A stretch of DNA of 64,000 bases from Smittia aterrima (Eukaryota > Arthropoda > Insecta > Diptera > Chironomidae), in contig CP093831.1 of assembly GCA_033063855.1 (NCBI GenBank), positions 19,034,001 to 19,098,000 on the forward strand, read 5' to 3'. This document shows positions 1 to 12,514 of the stretch, piece after piece. Every line of letters begins with the position of its first letter. The stretch's first letter is position 1. The translations under genes and the position numbers were made by a program. The notes beneath the pieces are model-generated. The model made no database searches, was not told the origin of the DNA, and worked only from the letters and a program-made list of their open reading frames with translations.

Positions 1-109
1 TAAATCGAATTGGAATGTGCCGTGTTTTAATCTCCCCTTATGTTGTCAATACTCTTTTGCGATGGAAGGGGATTCCTTCAATATGAAACCAATTTAAAAC
101 TCTGATTTT

Positions 110-283
110 GCCAGTGCCTCGTCGAAAAAGAAAATCAATTCCTATTCAATTTCGCCATTGATTTGGGGAATTGTTATTGGAGCGATAATATTTCTTTTTG
201 TGAACGAATCTAGGCGCCGTGAAGAAGCTGTATTTATTGAAAAGTTACAAATTTTCTTAAAGTGTTTTATAGACTCGTATTAG
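110..283 (+). other. Possible coding exon scrap with one membrane segment
   Basis: A frame open on the plus strand from about 110 reads SDFASASSKKK, then a hydrophobic run PLIWGIVIGAIIFLFVNE, then ESRRREEAVFIEK, and ends at a TAG at about 281-283. A short basic stretch, one membrane segment and an NExR motif are reminiscent of the N-terminus of TMEM43-like proteins. There is no in-frame ATG. A weak acceptor (TTTTGCCAG) precedes it, and no good donor follows it. It may be an edge exon, a decayed fragment or chance. Confidence 0.2.
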
Positions 284-3200
284 ATGGTGACAGCAATGTT
301 GATACGAGAAGCAACAGAAAATTTCCTTGAATAACGAAATGAGACATTGATTTAATTCAGGTTTTTAAAACTTCTCCAAAAGCAATGAGGTTTGAAACAA
401 TTTCAAACGTTTTTAAACGACTTATTTACTACAAAATTTGCTAAAACCACAATGAATGATTTATTTAAGAGCTTTGCTTAAGCTTTATCCAGTATTTTAT
501 TTTGGGAAAAACCAAATCAACAGACGACAGTGGCATTGAATATCATAACAAACAATAAAAGTTCCAATTGCGAAAACATTGATTTTCTGAAAGGATTTCT
601 ATTTGTTTTGTGAAAATTGAGTTTCTCATAAATATCGATGCCTTATTAAAGATATTTTAGGGTTTTCATAAATGATAAACTCGTAGCGACACCTTTTCAT
701 ATGTCGGATCTTATTAGGATTACAAATTTAGGAACTGTATTCATTTCATGTACTTCTGTCACCACCTTCTTATTCTTTCAATTTTTAATAATTAACTTAG
801 TAATAAAAAAAACTCGTCAGAAGTTTGTTTATACACTGTTTTATTCCGTTTTGATATCATTTTCGGCTTTCTTCAAATGTCTTTGATCCTTCCTAAAACA
901 ATATTCATGCGCTGCAATATTTTGCAAAGAAGTTTTTTGACCTAAAATCGAAACATTTTTTTTTAAAATTATTGAATCAATTGTAAATTCTTTGAATTAT
1001 TCAAAAAGCAGAAGCAGGAAAAATTGCATTAAACTCCATTTGCATGTCAAAGAGATTGCTGAATGACTTTCTTCGCTCAAGACAATTCGTATCTGTCATG
1101 TTAGAAGTTGAAAATCTTGAAACGATGCCAGTTTAAACGTGATTTTCATTACAAAAAAATTTAATTTAAAACTTTCACGATTCGAACTTGGCGCTTGGTA
1201 CAATGAAACATTTATCGCCCGCTGAAAAGAGCTTTCAACATTATATGAGAAATCATGTCAACGGGGCAGTTCTGACAACTCTCGCTCGATGTATTGAAAT
1301 TGATTTCTAGCGTCAATCGAACGAAATATGAAACTGAAAGCGTGGCGCATCGCCTGTGATATATCGAGCTTGAATTCCGGATTCACAATTCTTCTCTAAA
1401 ATTCATCAATTTTAGAACTGAAATGCAAGTTTTACGGTTTGCTTGCGCTTTCTGTGTCATTGAAAATGAATCTAGGTTGAAAACTGTTGTTTTTTATATG
1501 TTGACGTTGAACCGGGTTTGAAAGTTGAAATATTGTCTCTGTGCATTTAACAGTTCTGTAATCGAAACATTTTCCTATCGCACCATGAACATAACGATAC
1601 TTTCCGTCGTCTCACAAAAAGCTCACAAAGTATAGTTTAAACAACAAACAGATAAACTTTCTGTTAATATTTGCTGAGGGAAGAAAGCTGTCTGAGGTTA
1701 ACTGAAACGAAGAAGGTTCTTTTTCGTTTTTCCTTTTCAATATTTGCTTTCCTGTCTCAACAGCCATGACTTCATAAATCTTGCTTCCAGTTGAAAGCTT
1801 TCGTGATTATCCCGCTGTTTTATTTCTACTGGCTCCACTGTCGTAATTTACATTCATGTTTACGTTGCTATGTGTCAAAATAAACGCTCATTAAAAGTTT
1901 ATTCAGACGCTTATTGATTGCACAGCGGAATCACTCAAGAGCGAGTAACTGTTATTAATTATTTGTGGCTTTGGAGGCGAAAGTTGAAGAGAAGCTTTCA
2001 TTAAATATTTTTTCGGATGAAAGAAGTGTTACGTCATATTCAAACCATTCCTTTCACGCCCTGATTAAGATTTAAGTACATAATGTACTTCTTTGACTTT
2101 ATGATGATAGCCTTTGCAGCATAGGTTCAACAAGTTAAATGCACTTCCGGATGAACAAACTCAGTGCACTTTAAAACGTATTGTGGAGAACTTTCAAAGG
2201 TCCTTTCAAAGGACTCCTTTGACTTGCAGATGTGATACGACTTTTATGACGGGGAGAACGTTAAAGCATTTTCAAACTAGAGCAGATGTTAATGGAAGGC
2301 AAATCTGGACCAAAAAGCATTATTTCTTGTGATCGCTGTAGTACGTTTGCCATTTGCTATGCAAAATTGCACAACATCTGATAATTCAAAACTCAGTGCG
2401 ATAAAAAAGAACATTGCATTAATGGTTGTGCCATTAACCTACAAAGATTTCTCAAATCATTAAAATGTTTATGAAAAGTCGGAAAGCTCTGTGCTCTGCT
2501 TATAAATGATGATTGTTGGTTAGAATTTCACTCGTACTTATTGTGAAAATCATTTCGGGAAATAAAATTTCTCTCGTCATAGCAAGAATATTCCTTTTAT
2601 ACACTTCAAGACGAAGCTCAGCACGTACAGGCATTAAATTGAAAGTCATAAATTTTTATGTTAATGATAAATGACAAAGGCAATCAATTCGACTCGCTCG
2701 GTTCTTCGTTTTCAATTTTTATCAGACTTTTAAAAAATGTGTGTGAGAGAGTTTGTCTGTCGAAAATCGAGAAAGAAGAGATTGAAGAGATTTATCAAGC
2801 GATTTAAATTAATATTAAAGAAATATTGTGGAAAATATCAAAGCAAAGCTTTCGTTCATAAATCGTTGCTGCGCCAACAACAAATGCTTCGCCTTAACTA
2901 AGGCGAGAAAAGTTGTGAATGCTTGAAAGGAGCTAAGAGAAGAAAAGGACTGAATCATTAATCAAAACATTTTTTTTCTTTGAACAACATTTGCCTCGTT
3001 CGTCTACGCTTTTCACCTTGTGGCGAGGATGTTTGTATGAAATATGTTGCGCTATCAATTACCTTCGGCTCAGGAAATATTGGCAATCCTTGTTCGATTT
3101 GTCTTTAGATGAAATTGAAAACGGAAGCAACTTTCTTTTTTCCATCAAGTCAATCAGCGATTCGCTTAACGACATCGAAAACAAATCAATTCAAAAAGTT

Positions 3201-4168
3201 TTATGAAATTTCTTTATTGACTTTGAGCGACTTTAAGTTGACTAGGTAAATATTTATGCGAGCATTGAATGAAGAGGCCGATGTTTACGATGTTTGTTCG
3301 TTCCATGAAAATTTGATCACCATTTTCATCATTTTCTCTCTACAAGTATCACGGGAGATTAAAGAAACGCAATTGATTTCATCAGAAATCTCATCCGTCT
3401 TCGTCTATCATTTCAAAAGCTTTTGAATTTTATTCAGTGGCTCAACCTCAGTTCAATCATGAAGTTTTTTAAAAGCAGTCAGCAACTTTTTCTTCCACAA
3501 AATTAACTTTTTAAACCTTTAGCATAATTCGTCGATTTTCTTTCCTCGCCTGCCATCGCAAGCTCGGTGTGTTGCTACATTCAACATCAATTATTGAGGG
3601 TGAAAAGAGCTTTTTAAGTTCACATAAGTATGAGTCGACGCCAACCCTTCGACAAAACTCAATCTTTGGATAAGGAAGAAAGAATATTTCGAATCCCAGC
3701 ATGAGCGAGCTTTCATACTTGATGAGACATGATTGCTCATTTTATGTCTTTCAATCTTGATAGCAAGCAAGCAAGCTTTTGAATGAAACTGCTCTATTGT
3801 GAAATTGGTCGCTTGAGCCTTGTCACCAGAACTCATCGTTGGCAAGCAGGGAGCAAAAGCAATTGTAAAATGAATCTATAGAGATGTACTCGCATGATAT
3901 CGAGCTCATCATTTTTATTCCAGTTTTGGGTTACATTTCCGTGTTGGGGATGAATTTGTGAATGAGCTCTCGATTTCAAAGAATAAATTGAAATTTCAAT
4001 TTTCCTAACTACCTGATAAGCGAAGCTAAGTATCAAAGAACTTCTCTAACAGTTCTAAAATTTGTCAATACTCATTCTTTAACACAAACTCAATTTAACT
4101 CTCTGGTTGCATGGTCGCGATCCTTTTTTGTCCATAAACTTAAAGTTATTCACTTTGAATTTTTTTCA

Positions 4169-4220
4169 CTTACCACTCTCGCTCTCTAGCAAAGCTTACC
4201 ACTCTCGCTCTCTAGCAAAG
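4169..4220. repeat. 26-bp perfect tandem duplication
   Basis: The 26-base unit beginning CTTACCACTCTCGCTCTC and ending TAGCAAAG occurs twice head to tail (4169-4194 and 4195-4220) with no mismatch. The unit contains CTCGCTCTC, a pyrimidine-rich GAGA-type site on the opposite strand. It is probably a recent slippage duplication in intergenic DNA. Confidence 0.9.
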
Positions 4221-6605
4221 GATGATTCTCACATAAAAGTTCTTCAATAAAGATTGATTGCAACACATTTTTCTTTTTATACAGAATTAATGTCTTAACG
4301 TAAAAGCATTGTGTAATTTATTGCCAGCTCTGGCTGGCGATGTGCGGGAGGGCTGCTGCCTATGAAGCAAATTCACACTAAAGTGAAAAAATGAGTGTCG
4401 TTTAAGCAACGGTTTGGACTAGAGATAGAGTGATCAATTCTTTGTCCTAGTATGAGTATTTAAGCTTAATTATGGTTGAGAAGTTTTAAATTATTTAAGC
4501 GGATCCATTACCGCCAACTTACAGCGCCATGAGCATTTATCTCTCGAGAAAGAAAGTGACAAGATAAATTCTCACCCATCGGATGAAGAAAAATACCGGA
4601 AATTTTATTTATGTATGAGCTAATGGAGACTCTTCTTTTTCATCTTTTTTTACTCGAAATAGGAAAGTTTTTTCGCTTTTATTTAGCAAATTTATTGCAG
4701 ATTTTACTTACGAGTCATTGTAATAAATCTTACTCGCCCCTCAACTTACTTACGCTTCGAAAAGGTTTCGACTCTCCTCCTTCACTCCCAACGGTTCGTT
4801 TAAGTGTCTCTCGGGTGTTAAATCTATTATTTAATTTTGATGTTGTTTCCGAAGGCGAGAGAGCAAGCTTGACTTAAGCAGGACGAAGTGAGATCGACGA
4901 TTGTTTAGAAATTTAATTCCTCTTACTCTACTCCAACTCAATTTAGAAAAGAAGTTTATTAATCTTTGAAATTTAATTTAAGCAGGATTTACAAGGATGA
5001 AAAAAAATTCTTACGAAAATGCAGTTGATAAGAAGCTTTATGTTTTCTCGCGAAAAAGTATTTTGCTGACAGCAGAAAATTTGTTTGGAAACTGCCCAAC
5101 GACAATTTTCTCTGCCATCATTTACGAGACTTTCCGTCTTTGTTCGCCAATTTAATTAAACATTTTGCGCTAACACAAAGCCAGCTCTTGCTCGAAAGCT
5201 TTTAAATTGATGAAAAGGTCTTGAAAAAATTTTACACAGGGTTTCACCGATGCTGTAAAAACACACATTACATTAATGAAAAATGTTTGCCTGCTGAACT
5301 TGGCTTAACAAGGGCTCATACGAAAATTAGGAAAATTCTCAAAAGACTTATGTTAATTAGGTTTAAAATAAAAACAAGCCATTTGATTTCAAAATTCTGC
5401 AACTTGAGTGGGAGAAAGAAATTTTCTTATGAAAATTTTATTAATCGTCTTGAAGACATCTGAATTTGAAGCGCGACTTTTAAGTTTACAGCCGAATGAC
5501 GTGAAGTGTTGTCAACTTTGAGTGATAATGAATGGCACAGTGTGTCTGTTCATTGTGATGCGAGGGAGCTTGAGAAAACGACCGAGCTGTTCAATAATGT
5601 GTGGCGTCACTCCTGAATGATTTACACGATGTTAAACAGCTTCGAAATTCACGCCTGTTGAGTGACAAACGCTTTTATTTACACCTGACGGCATAAAAAG
5701 AAATTAGCTCTGGCAGGGAATGGTTTTAATAAATCCGACAAGCCTCTCCCCCATGGAGACGGAAGTTCGTTGTTTGAATTCATTTTCCTTTAAATTGTAT
5801 TTGCAAATAGCAACATGCCGCTTCTGACGTCTGTTGGGCAAAAAGAACGTATGGAAATTCATGTTCAACCCTTGAGCATCTGCGGCGTATACTTCGACAG
5901 TGCGAAAAGTTTGAGGAACTCGAGAAAGTTTTATGTTGTCAAAAACGCAAACAAATTTCACAAAAACTTTGTAAATTTATACAGTTACGAATGCTGTTGA
6001 TCGTTGGGGAGAAAAATGAAAATTGACATTAAAAACGTTGAAAACTTTTCCTCTCCCCCGACGGTAACAAAAGCAACAACAGTAGCCAAGCTTATTGTTT
6101 ACTTGAAGCTTGTTTCATAACATTTTGATTAAGTCGAGAGTGAGCGGATTATTAAAGAGTTAGCGAACGTTTTCAATTTTCTAACAGACCTTCGAGTTTT
6201 CTGTGATAGCTTTGAATGGAAAGTTTAACTTTCAAAGTTATGCAACAGCAAGTTTGAACTGAATCGTCAGGAGAAACTATGAAAGCTTCTGTGTTTCGAT
6301 ATCTCCATGCTGCTGACCCAATTGGGGAGAGAACAAATGAATATAAATAAGTTGATAATCTTATACGATGTAAAGAAAATTGTTTTCAAGAAAAATCAAA
6401 TATTCTTGAATATAAAACTTGATGGCAGTATCATCAAAAAGATTTTCTGTTCCGCTACATCTCCTGGCCAGCCTCAGCATCACTTGAGTCAAGGAAAATG
6501 TTGATTGTGGTATGAAAAGCAGAGTATTATTCTGCCATTCGAAAGATAATGAGAGACATCAGCATTCAAATTGCCTTTCAATTGAGGACTGGCGACAGCA
6601 TGTTG

Positions 6606-7159
6606 AATGAGCTGTTCACAACAATTCCCGTTTTGCTCTGGTATTGAAGGCTCTGAAGCCGATTCTGGGTAGCGTTGGTTCCGAATCAATGATATCTGTA
6701 ATCGAGTTTTGCACAGATAAGCTCATGTTGAGATTGGAAGTTTCCTCGAAAAATTATTGCTCTAATTTTTAGAATGGAGCTCAATTCGAATTGATGACTC
6801 AGCTTCTGGCGAAATCTCTCCAGCACAGATTGCATCATAATTTTTAAGAGCATTCTTCACATTACAGTCAAAGATTCAGCAATAGAAGAAGTTTCCAAAT
6901 TTTTTTTATTGCATCCGATAATTTTGAATCTGATGAAATCGTACTGATGGCACTTTCTTGGTGTGGCACATAACACTGTTATATAAATAAAATTGTAAAA
7001 ATTTGTCAATAGATAAAGTTTAGTAACAAAAATTTAAACACTAATTTTTGAACTGAATTCAAATGAGCTGTTCACAACAATTCCCGTTTTGCTCTGGTAT
7101 TGAAGGCTTTGAAGCCGATTCCGGGTAGCGTTGGTTCCGAATCAATGATATCTGTAATC
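6606..7159. repeat. Pair of 98-bp direct repeats, about 97% identical
   Basis: Positions 6606-6703 and 7062-7159 carry the same 98 bases, starting AATGAGCTGTTCACAACAAT and ending GATATCTGTAATC. I counted about three substitutions. The copies are separated by about 358 bases of unrelated AT-rich sequence. They are richer in GC than their surroundings. On the minus strand both copies keep short frames open, but I find no protein family. They could be two fragments of a dispersed element or a local duplication. Confidence 0.85.
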
Positions 7160-10100
7160 TCTATATATATCGATGATTTCAGTATTTTACAATGATTTTT
7201 TTTTGCTGTTTGTCTATCGAAACTTAATAGAAATATTAAAAGGAGAAAGTAATTTAAGAACTTACTCTCAGTAAAATATTAATCCAAAAGAATTTATTCA
7301 ATAAAAACTCACTTTCATGAACACGAGAAAAATATCTTCAACGTTTGATGGTAATATTGAGATACGTCTTTATTAATTTGAATGTTACGACTCGAAATCA
7401 TCGTTATTGAACGTAAAAGAAGCAGCAACATCATATCGTAAGCATCAAAAATTTCACGATGCAGTAAAAACCATTTATTAGGTGACGGTAAAATATTGAG
7501 TGTACAGCAGTTTGTGAACGAATTTAGGAAAGGAAAATAACAGTTTTAAATGGAATAATCTGAAATAACAAACTTATCTTCGAATAAAGTTTATTCCTTC
7601 GAATTAAAATCCCTAAAAAAATCGTCAACATTAGTAATGCGTACACATGTGCAGTACAACAAGTTAATGTCAAAGAGATAAATGCAACAGATTAATGGTG
7701 ATGATAACGATGATGAGGATTGAACTTACAAACGAGCAACACAACATAACTGACATACGAGTAATGTAATTGGTCGATACAATAAATTAGGCTTCCATGT
7801 CGATTGATTTCATGGAAGTTCATAAAGGTAATTTAAAGTCATGTTCAGGAAAACTCTCTACTGTATCAAGCTCTCAATATTAATTAAATCCTCTAATTAA
7901 CTCTACATACCCGGAGAGAATTATATTTCGATAGTTAATTTTAATGAGCAAATTTTTGTTGCAATTTCGGAATTTTAATCAATTTCATGCCAAAGGTATC
8001 TGAATGTAAAACTTTTATTCTATGTTCTAAAGCGAAAAGTTTCAGTTTTACAAATTTTCCCATTTCATTACTCAATTAAATTGAGTCGTTTGAGATAAAA
8101 TTTAATCTGAAAGCATCATAATAAGAGAGGTCGTGTTACGAAGTCGACGGTCACACTTTAACGACAAATTCAAAGCTCATTATCATCGCCCGTCTTTGCG
8201 CTAATGCTTATACCATCACCCACGAAAAGTCGATAAGCCGAAAATAATAAATTAAAGTAGAATAAGGAGAGCTAGTAGGAGCACTGATGACTGTGAAAAG
8301 ATGTTGAAACGGCATCAGCGTTTAGTTATAATGCGAGCTCTCCCCCAAAAGTCAGGTTTAGTATGAGAGCAGAAATGTCATTACGCCATCATTTATAATC
8401 ATCAAGGTGAGACTGAAAATGAAATTTATTGTTGTTCGGGTTGGTAGAATGGGATTTAGAATCAAACATAATCTTCAAACAACGCTACATCATTCGTGGC
8501 GAAAGCTTCTCTGCTTTGAATCTTTTATCACGTCGTCGTTGATTCACATGTAGATTTGTCATGACGAATAACGGGCTTTCATAGTAGACAAGGTCTCGCT
8601 ATTAACGTCGCCTTTCAAGATCAGAAAGGCTAAAAGCTCTTTGTTTGAGCTTTAATGAAATGTTAAATTTTTGTTTCGCCCGATAATTCAGATCCCCGAA
8701 GAGACGGAGAACGAAAGAGAAATGAAATTCATAAATTCACGGCTTTCATTCAAAGAATTTAATGTTCGATAAAAGAAACGCTTCTCGCCTTCTTTCCGAG
8801 AATTTTAAATCCAGGTCTGTACTCTATCAACCGATGTGACTTGCATTCTTAACGTTCCAACAAAACCAAAAAAAAAAAACAAGAAAGAAAATTCGAAGAA
8901 ATTATCTTGTCAATCTTGCTCCTGTCAAACTTAATTGCTTTTCTCTCCTTCTACTGTTACCATCAAAATTTATGTTCGCGATATTGAAAATGAGATTGAA
9001 ATTGATTTCGTTCTCATGAAGAATTGGCTGCGCTTCTAGTTGAACGGGAGGAAAATATTTTTCTTTATATTTCTTCGCCTACTACTAACAATAAGAACTC
9101 ATAACCAAGTGGTTGGTCACGACATCAAACCTCCAGCTTCAATCTATCCTTGTCGATTCATCTTCTTCTTATTTAGGAAAGACTCGCTTTTCGGTCGTGA
9201 AATTCATAACACATGTTTCCTTCGTTCTTTTCGTGAAGCCGAATTTACAGCAAAGAAATGAGAAATAATGTTTTATGATAATCTTGTTAGGAAAGAAAAA
9301 GAGTCGAAAACGAACACACAAAGCTCAAGTCAACGGAGAATGTTATAACAAAGATTGATATTTTATGAGTCCGGCTCTCCCTGAGTAAGGCTTGAACGGG
9401 TGTTCATTTCATTGCTCGACGCGATACCCCATTGTTGTTTTTCAATTTCAATCTCTTTAAACCCGAGAACGAGGATAAGGAAGCGAAAGCGCTCAAGAAA
9501 ATACAAATAATTTATCATAAAAAAAAATCGAGAAAGGGCTCGAATAGTCAAACTACATGTTTTAGTCCCGCACTTTGATTTCATTTTCTGAATTGTTTTA
9601 CATCCTATGTCGTAAGATTAAATGTCGAGCGTAGAAGGACGTTCACATACAAACCCTTGATGTCCTTCTCCGTCGGAAAATCTCCGATGACTATGCCATT
9701 CTAACGACTCTCAAAGATTTTATGTTATCTCAAACTCAAGAAATTCACAATAAATCCCCTCTGCTCTGTCTCAAGATACTTCGAAGGCTGCGAATCCAAG
9801 CTCTCGCTGTAGGACATTAATTCAGCAAATAACGCCTTAAATCTTCCTAAATATAAATAAGACTTTTTCATATCAGTGATAAAGGCTAAAATAAACTTTA
9901 ACGTTCATTTAATTTGCGTAAGACTCGACAGGCTTAGTTGGAACAATCGACAGTGTTGTCAGAATGTTTTATCGGAAAGCTCTTCTTTAATAAACTCTAA
10001 ATAGGGAAATTCAGCGGAATTTAGAGTTTTTTTTTTCAAACAATAAAAATCTAACTGGATCAAGTCGCAAACATGTAAAAGGACTCGAGTCAATACGGAT

Positions 10101-12131
10101 TTTTAGAGTTTTTCATCCATCGAATGACATCTTCTTCATGACTTGTTCACAAGAAATGTTTAGCATGTTGAAACGAGTACATGAATCTTATATATGTAGT
10201 TTACCAGATTTGGTTCCACCTCTTGATACTTCATTACCTTTGAAATTTCGACTATGACGTTTTCGCAATTTTTTTCAACTAATGAGGTTGTTTAAACAAG
10301 CATCATTTTCTTAGAGCTAAGAAGACCCTAGATTTGGGTCCACCTATGTACACCCACCAGTACAAAATCCAACGGATGCAAAGTCATACAGTGAGTTCGT
10401 TACGATACGGTTGTTTTTACTTGTGTTTGCTCTCTCTAGATATTGTTTACGTAAACAATTTTTTTCTATAAAAAATTAATGTTATTTCGATTTGTTTACG
10501 TGCTCTAGAAAATGAGCAAAAACTTTAACTGACCAACGCGTTATGTAAATTTCTGAACTCTATGTGAAAGAAACTTTGTGGTCATAAAATTGACTCCATT
10601 TCTTCAAAATAAACGTTCGTAGAGAACATGCGTGGGAGTTTTGTTTTTGTTGAAGGTCACGAGGGATTGTGGATACTTTACCAAAAATGCCTTTTCGATG
10701 TTATAAGTCTTCCTCCATCACCAACCACATTTTCTCACCCATTTATTGTTTTTCATCTTTGAAAAGCTGCTAGGAAGTTCCAAGTGGGAACGTAAAGAAC
10801 AATTTGAATTAAATTCAATCTCAATCTTGATCCACCATTACGAGAATGAAATGAGGAACAATAAACAAAGAATTTGAAAGAATAAAATTCCGTTTAAGTA
10901 ATTCTTCCCCACTCTCCCCCTGCTGTAATTTCATTTCGCATAAAGGTTGAAACTTTTATTATCCAGTTTTATTGTTCCTTCATAGATCTCACTAACTCCT
11001 CACCATCATCCCCTTCTCTTCGTTTGTAATCAACGATGAAATCATTGATGGAAGACTTTTTCTTGCACATCCTACTCCAGTTTACGCTTGTAAAAGCAGA
11101 TACTTGATCCCAAGTTATGATAAATGGAGAGAGTGCGTCGTTTTCAAAGACAAACGAAGAAAAAAAATTTATGAAAGTAATTCATAGCAAGTCTTTCGAG
11201 AAATCAAATCGAGACAAGCAACAAAGTTTGTTTGATCGATAACTTTGTCTGCACGCTTTTCCAATTTGAAAATATCGTGGTACGGCTATCAATGTAATCA
11301 TTCGATAGCGTTAGCAGTTTTCTTTCTCCTCATTTCCTTTGAGCAAGGTAATTTTGTGAAGATACCTACTCGTCCATTATGAAAGATACTCATGAGGAAT
11401 TATTGCGCTTAGGATGTAGAAGAATTCTTCCCATACATTTTTCTAGTTAGCAAAATATTTCTAAAAATTTTCAACCTCCTCCCTATCGTCGTAGATACAT
11501 AAATAACAAGGTTTCTATGGCTCTTCTGTCGCTTACAACCATAAAAGTTGAAGATAAAAAGATTCCTTTCCGGCCCCTCCGCTGCTTAAGTCCATGCATT
11601 AGCATGAAGTAAGAACAGCATTCCACCTGTGAAATAAGTTTCCTCCTCTTCCTTCCTACGACGCCCTTTTATGATGTATAGAGCCAATGTTAATAAATCC
11701 TCTGGAAAATGGATTTTCAGTCTCTTTGCCCGCTTTAAAGCGCTTGTATCAGCGTCGGGGTGTTGTCGTCTTTTAAAACACCTAAAGCCTTTTGGATTCA
11801 CTGCGCCTTTGGCTGAGCAACAGCTTACTAAGGGATTCTTTTTCACTATAAATTACTACGTTTATGAACAGGAGAAGCTTACAAATCTTTCAATTCCGTG
11901 AAAGCTCATTATAATCCTATTTTGCGCAGTAAACGCTTTTCCTCCCCACCTCATGTCCTTTCCTGAATTAAAACACGTCAAAAATATTTTTTACAAAATT
12001 AAAGTCCGATGGCTCTTTTATTATTTATACGAGAGTCGTTAGATAATACACAAGACAAAACCACAGTTTCACTTTGAATGCTTATTTATAATTTACATTT
12101 TTTTCTTGTTGGGACAATAATTTGATTTTTG

Positions 12132-12157
12132 TCTCTCTCTCTCTCTCTCTCTCTCTC
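12132..12157. repeat. (TC)13 microsatellite
   Basis: There are thirteen uninterrupted TC units. The complementary strand is a (GA)n tract, the binding type for GAGA factor-like proteins. It sits about 360 bases downstream of the beat stop codon. Confidence 0.95.
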
Positions 12158-12514
12158 ATTCTCGCCCACTTGTTTCATCTCACTCATTAGCATAAAACAT
12201 TCTAGCGTGAGTCGTCGCTATGCTAAAGATTAAAATCAGTGTTACTAGATGAGACAGCTTCGTTGTATACGACGAGCCGGATTTTCCTGTTGATTGAAGA
12301 AAGCGGGAATTTCTTGAAATTGAAAAATCAGCGTATAAAAGTTGTTCTTAAAAGTTAAGAAGGCGGCTAAATTATTTCGAGGAAATTTTAATTAACGTCT
12401 TTGACTTTAAGTAGAAAAGATTCTTGTTTTTCTTGTTGAAAATAACTCTGTCAAACAGGAAAAATCGATTGCAGCAGCCGCATTTTCCAATTCAAAAAGT
12501 AAGATTTTTTTTTT

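Larger units (their letters stand above)
1..12514. other. Intergenic region without a supported gene
   Basis: I read this stretch on both strands and found no reading frame with recognisable domains, consistent splice sites or coding-like composition. The open frames are all under about 90 codons and look random for AT-rich DNA. It holds a possible exon scrap at 110-283, a 26-bp tandem duplication near 4.2 kb, a 98-bp direct repeat at 6.6 and 7.1 kb, and a CT microsatellite at 12.13 kb. Part of the right end is presumably the 3' untranslated region of the beat gene. Distal regulatory DNA or noncoding RNA cannot be excluded. Confidence 0.6.

Noticed and set aside
11586..11901. Overlapping frames on both strands (86 and 76 codons)
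   Set aside because: Mutually overlapping antisense frames in a slightly GC-richer patch. Neither shows domain features.
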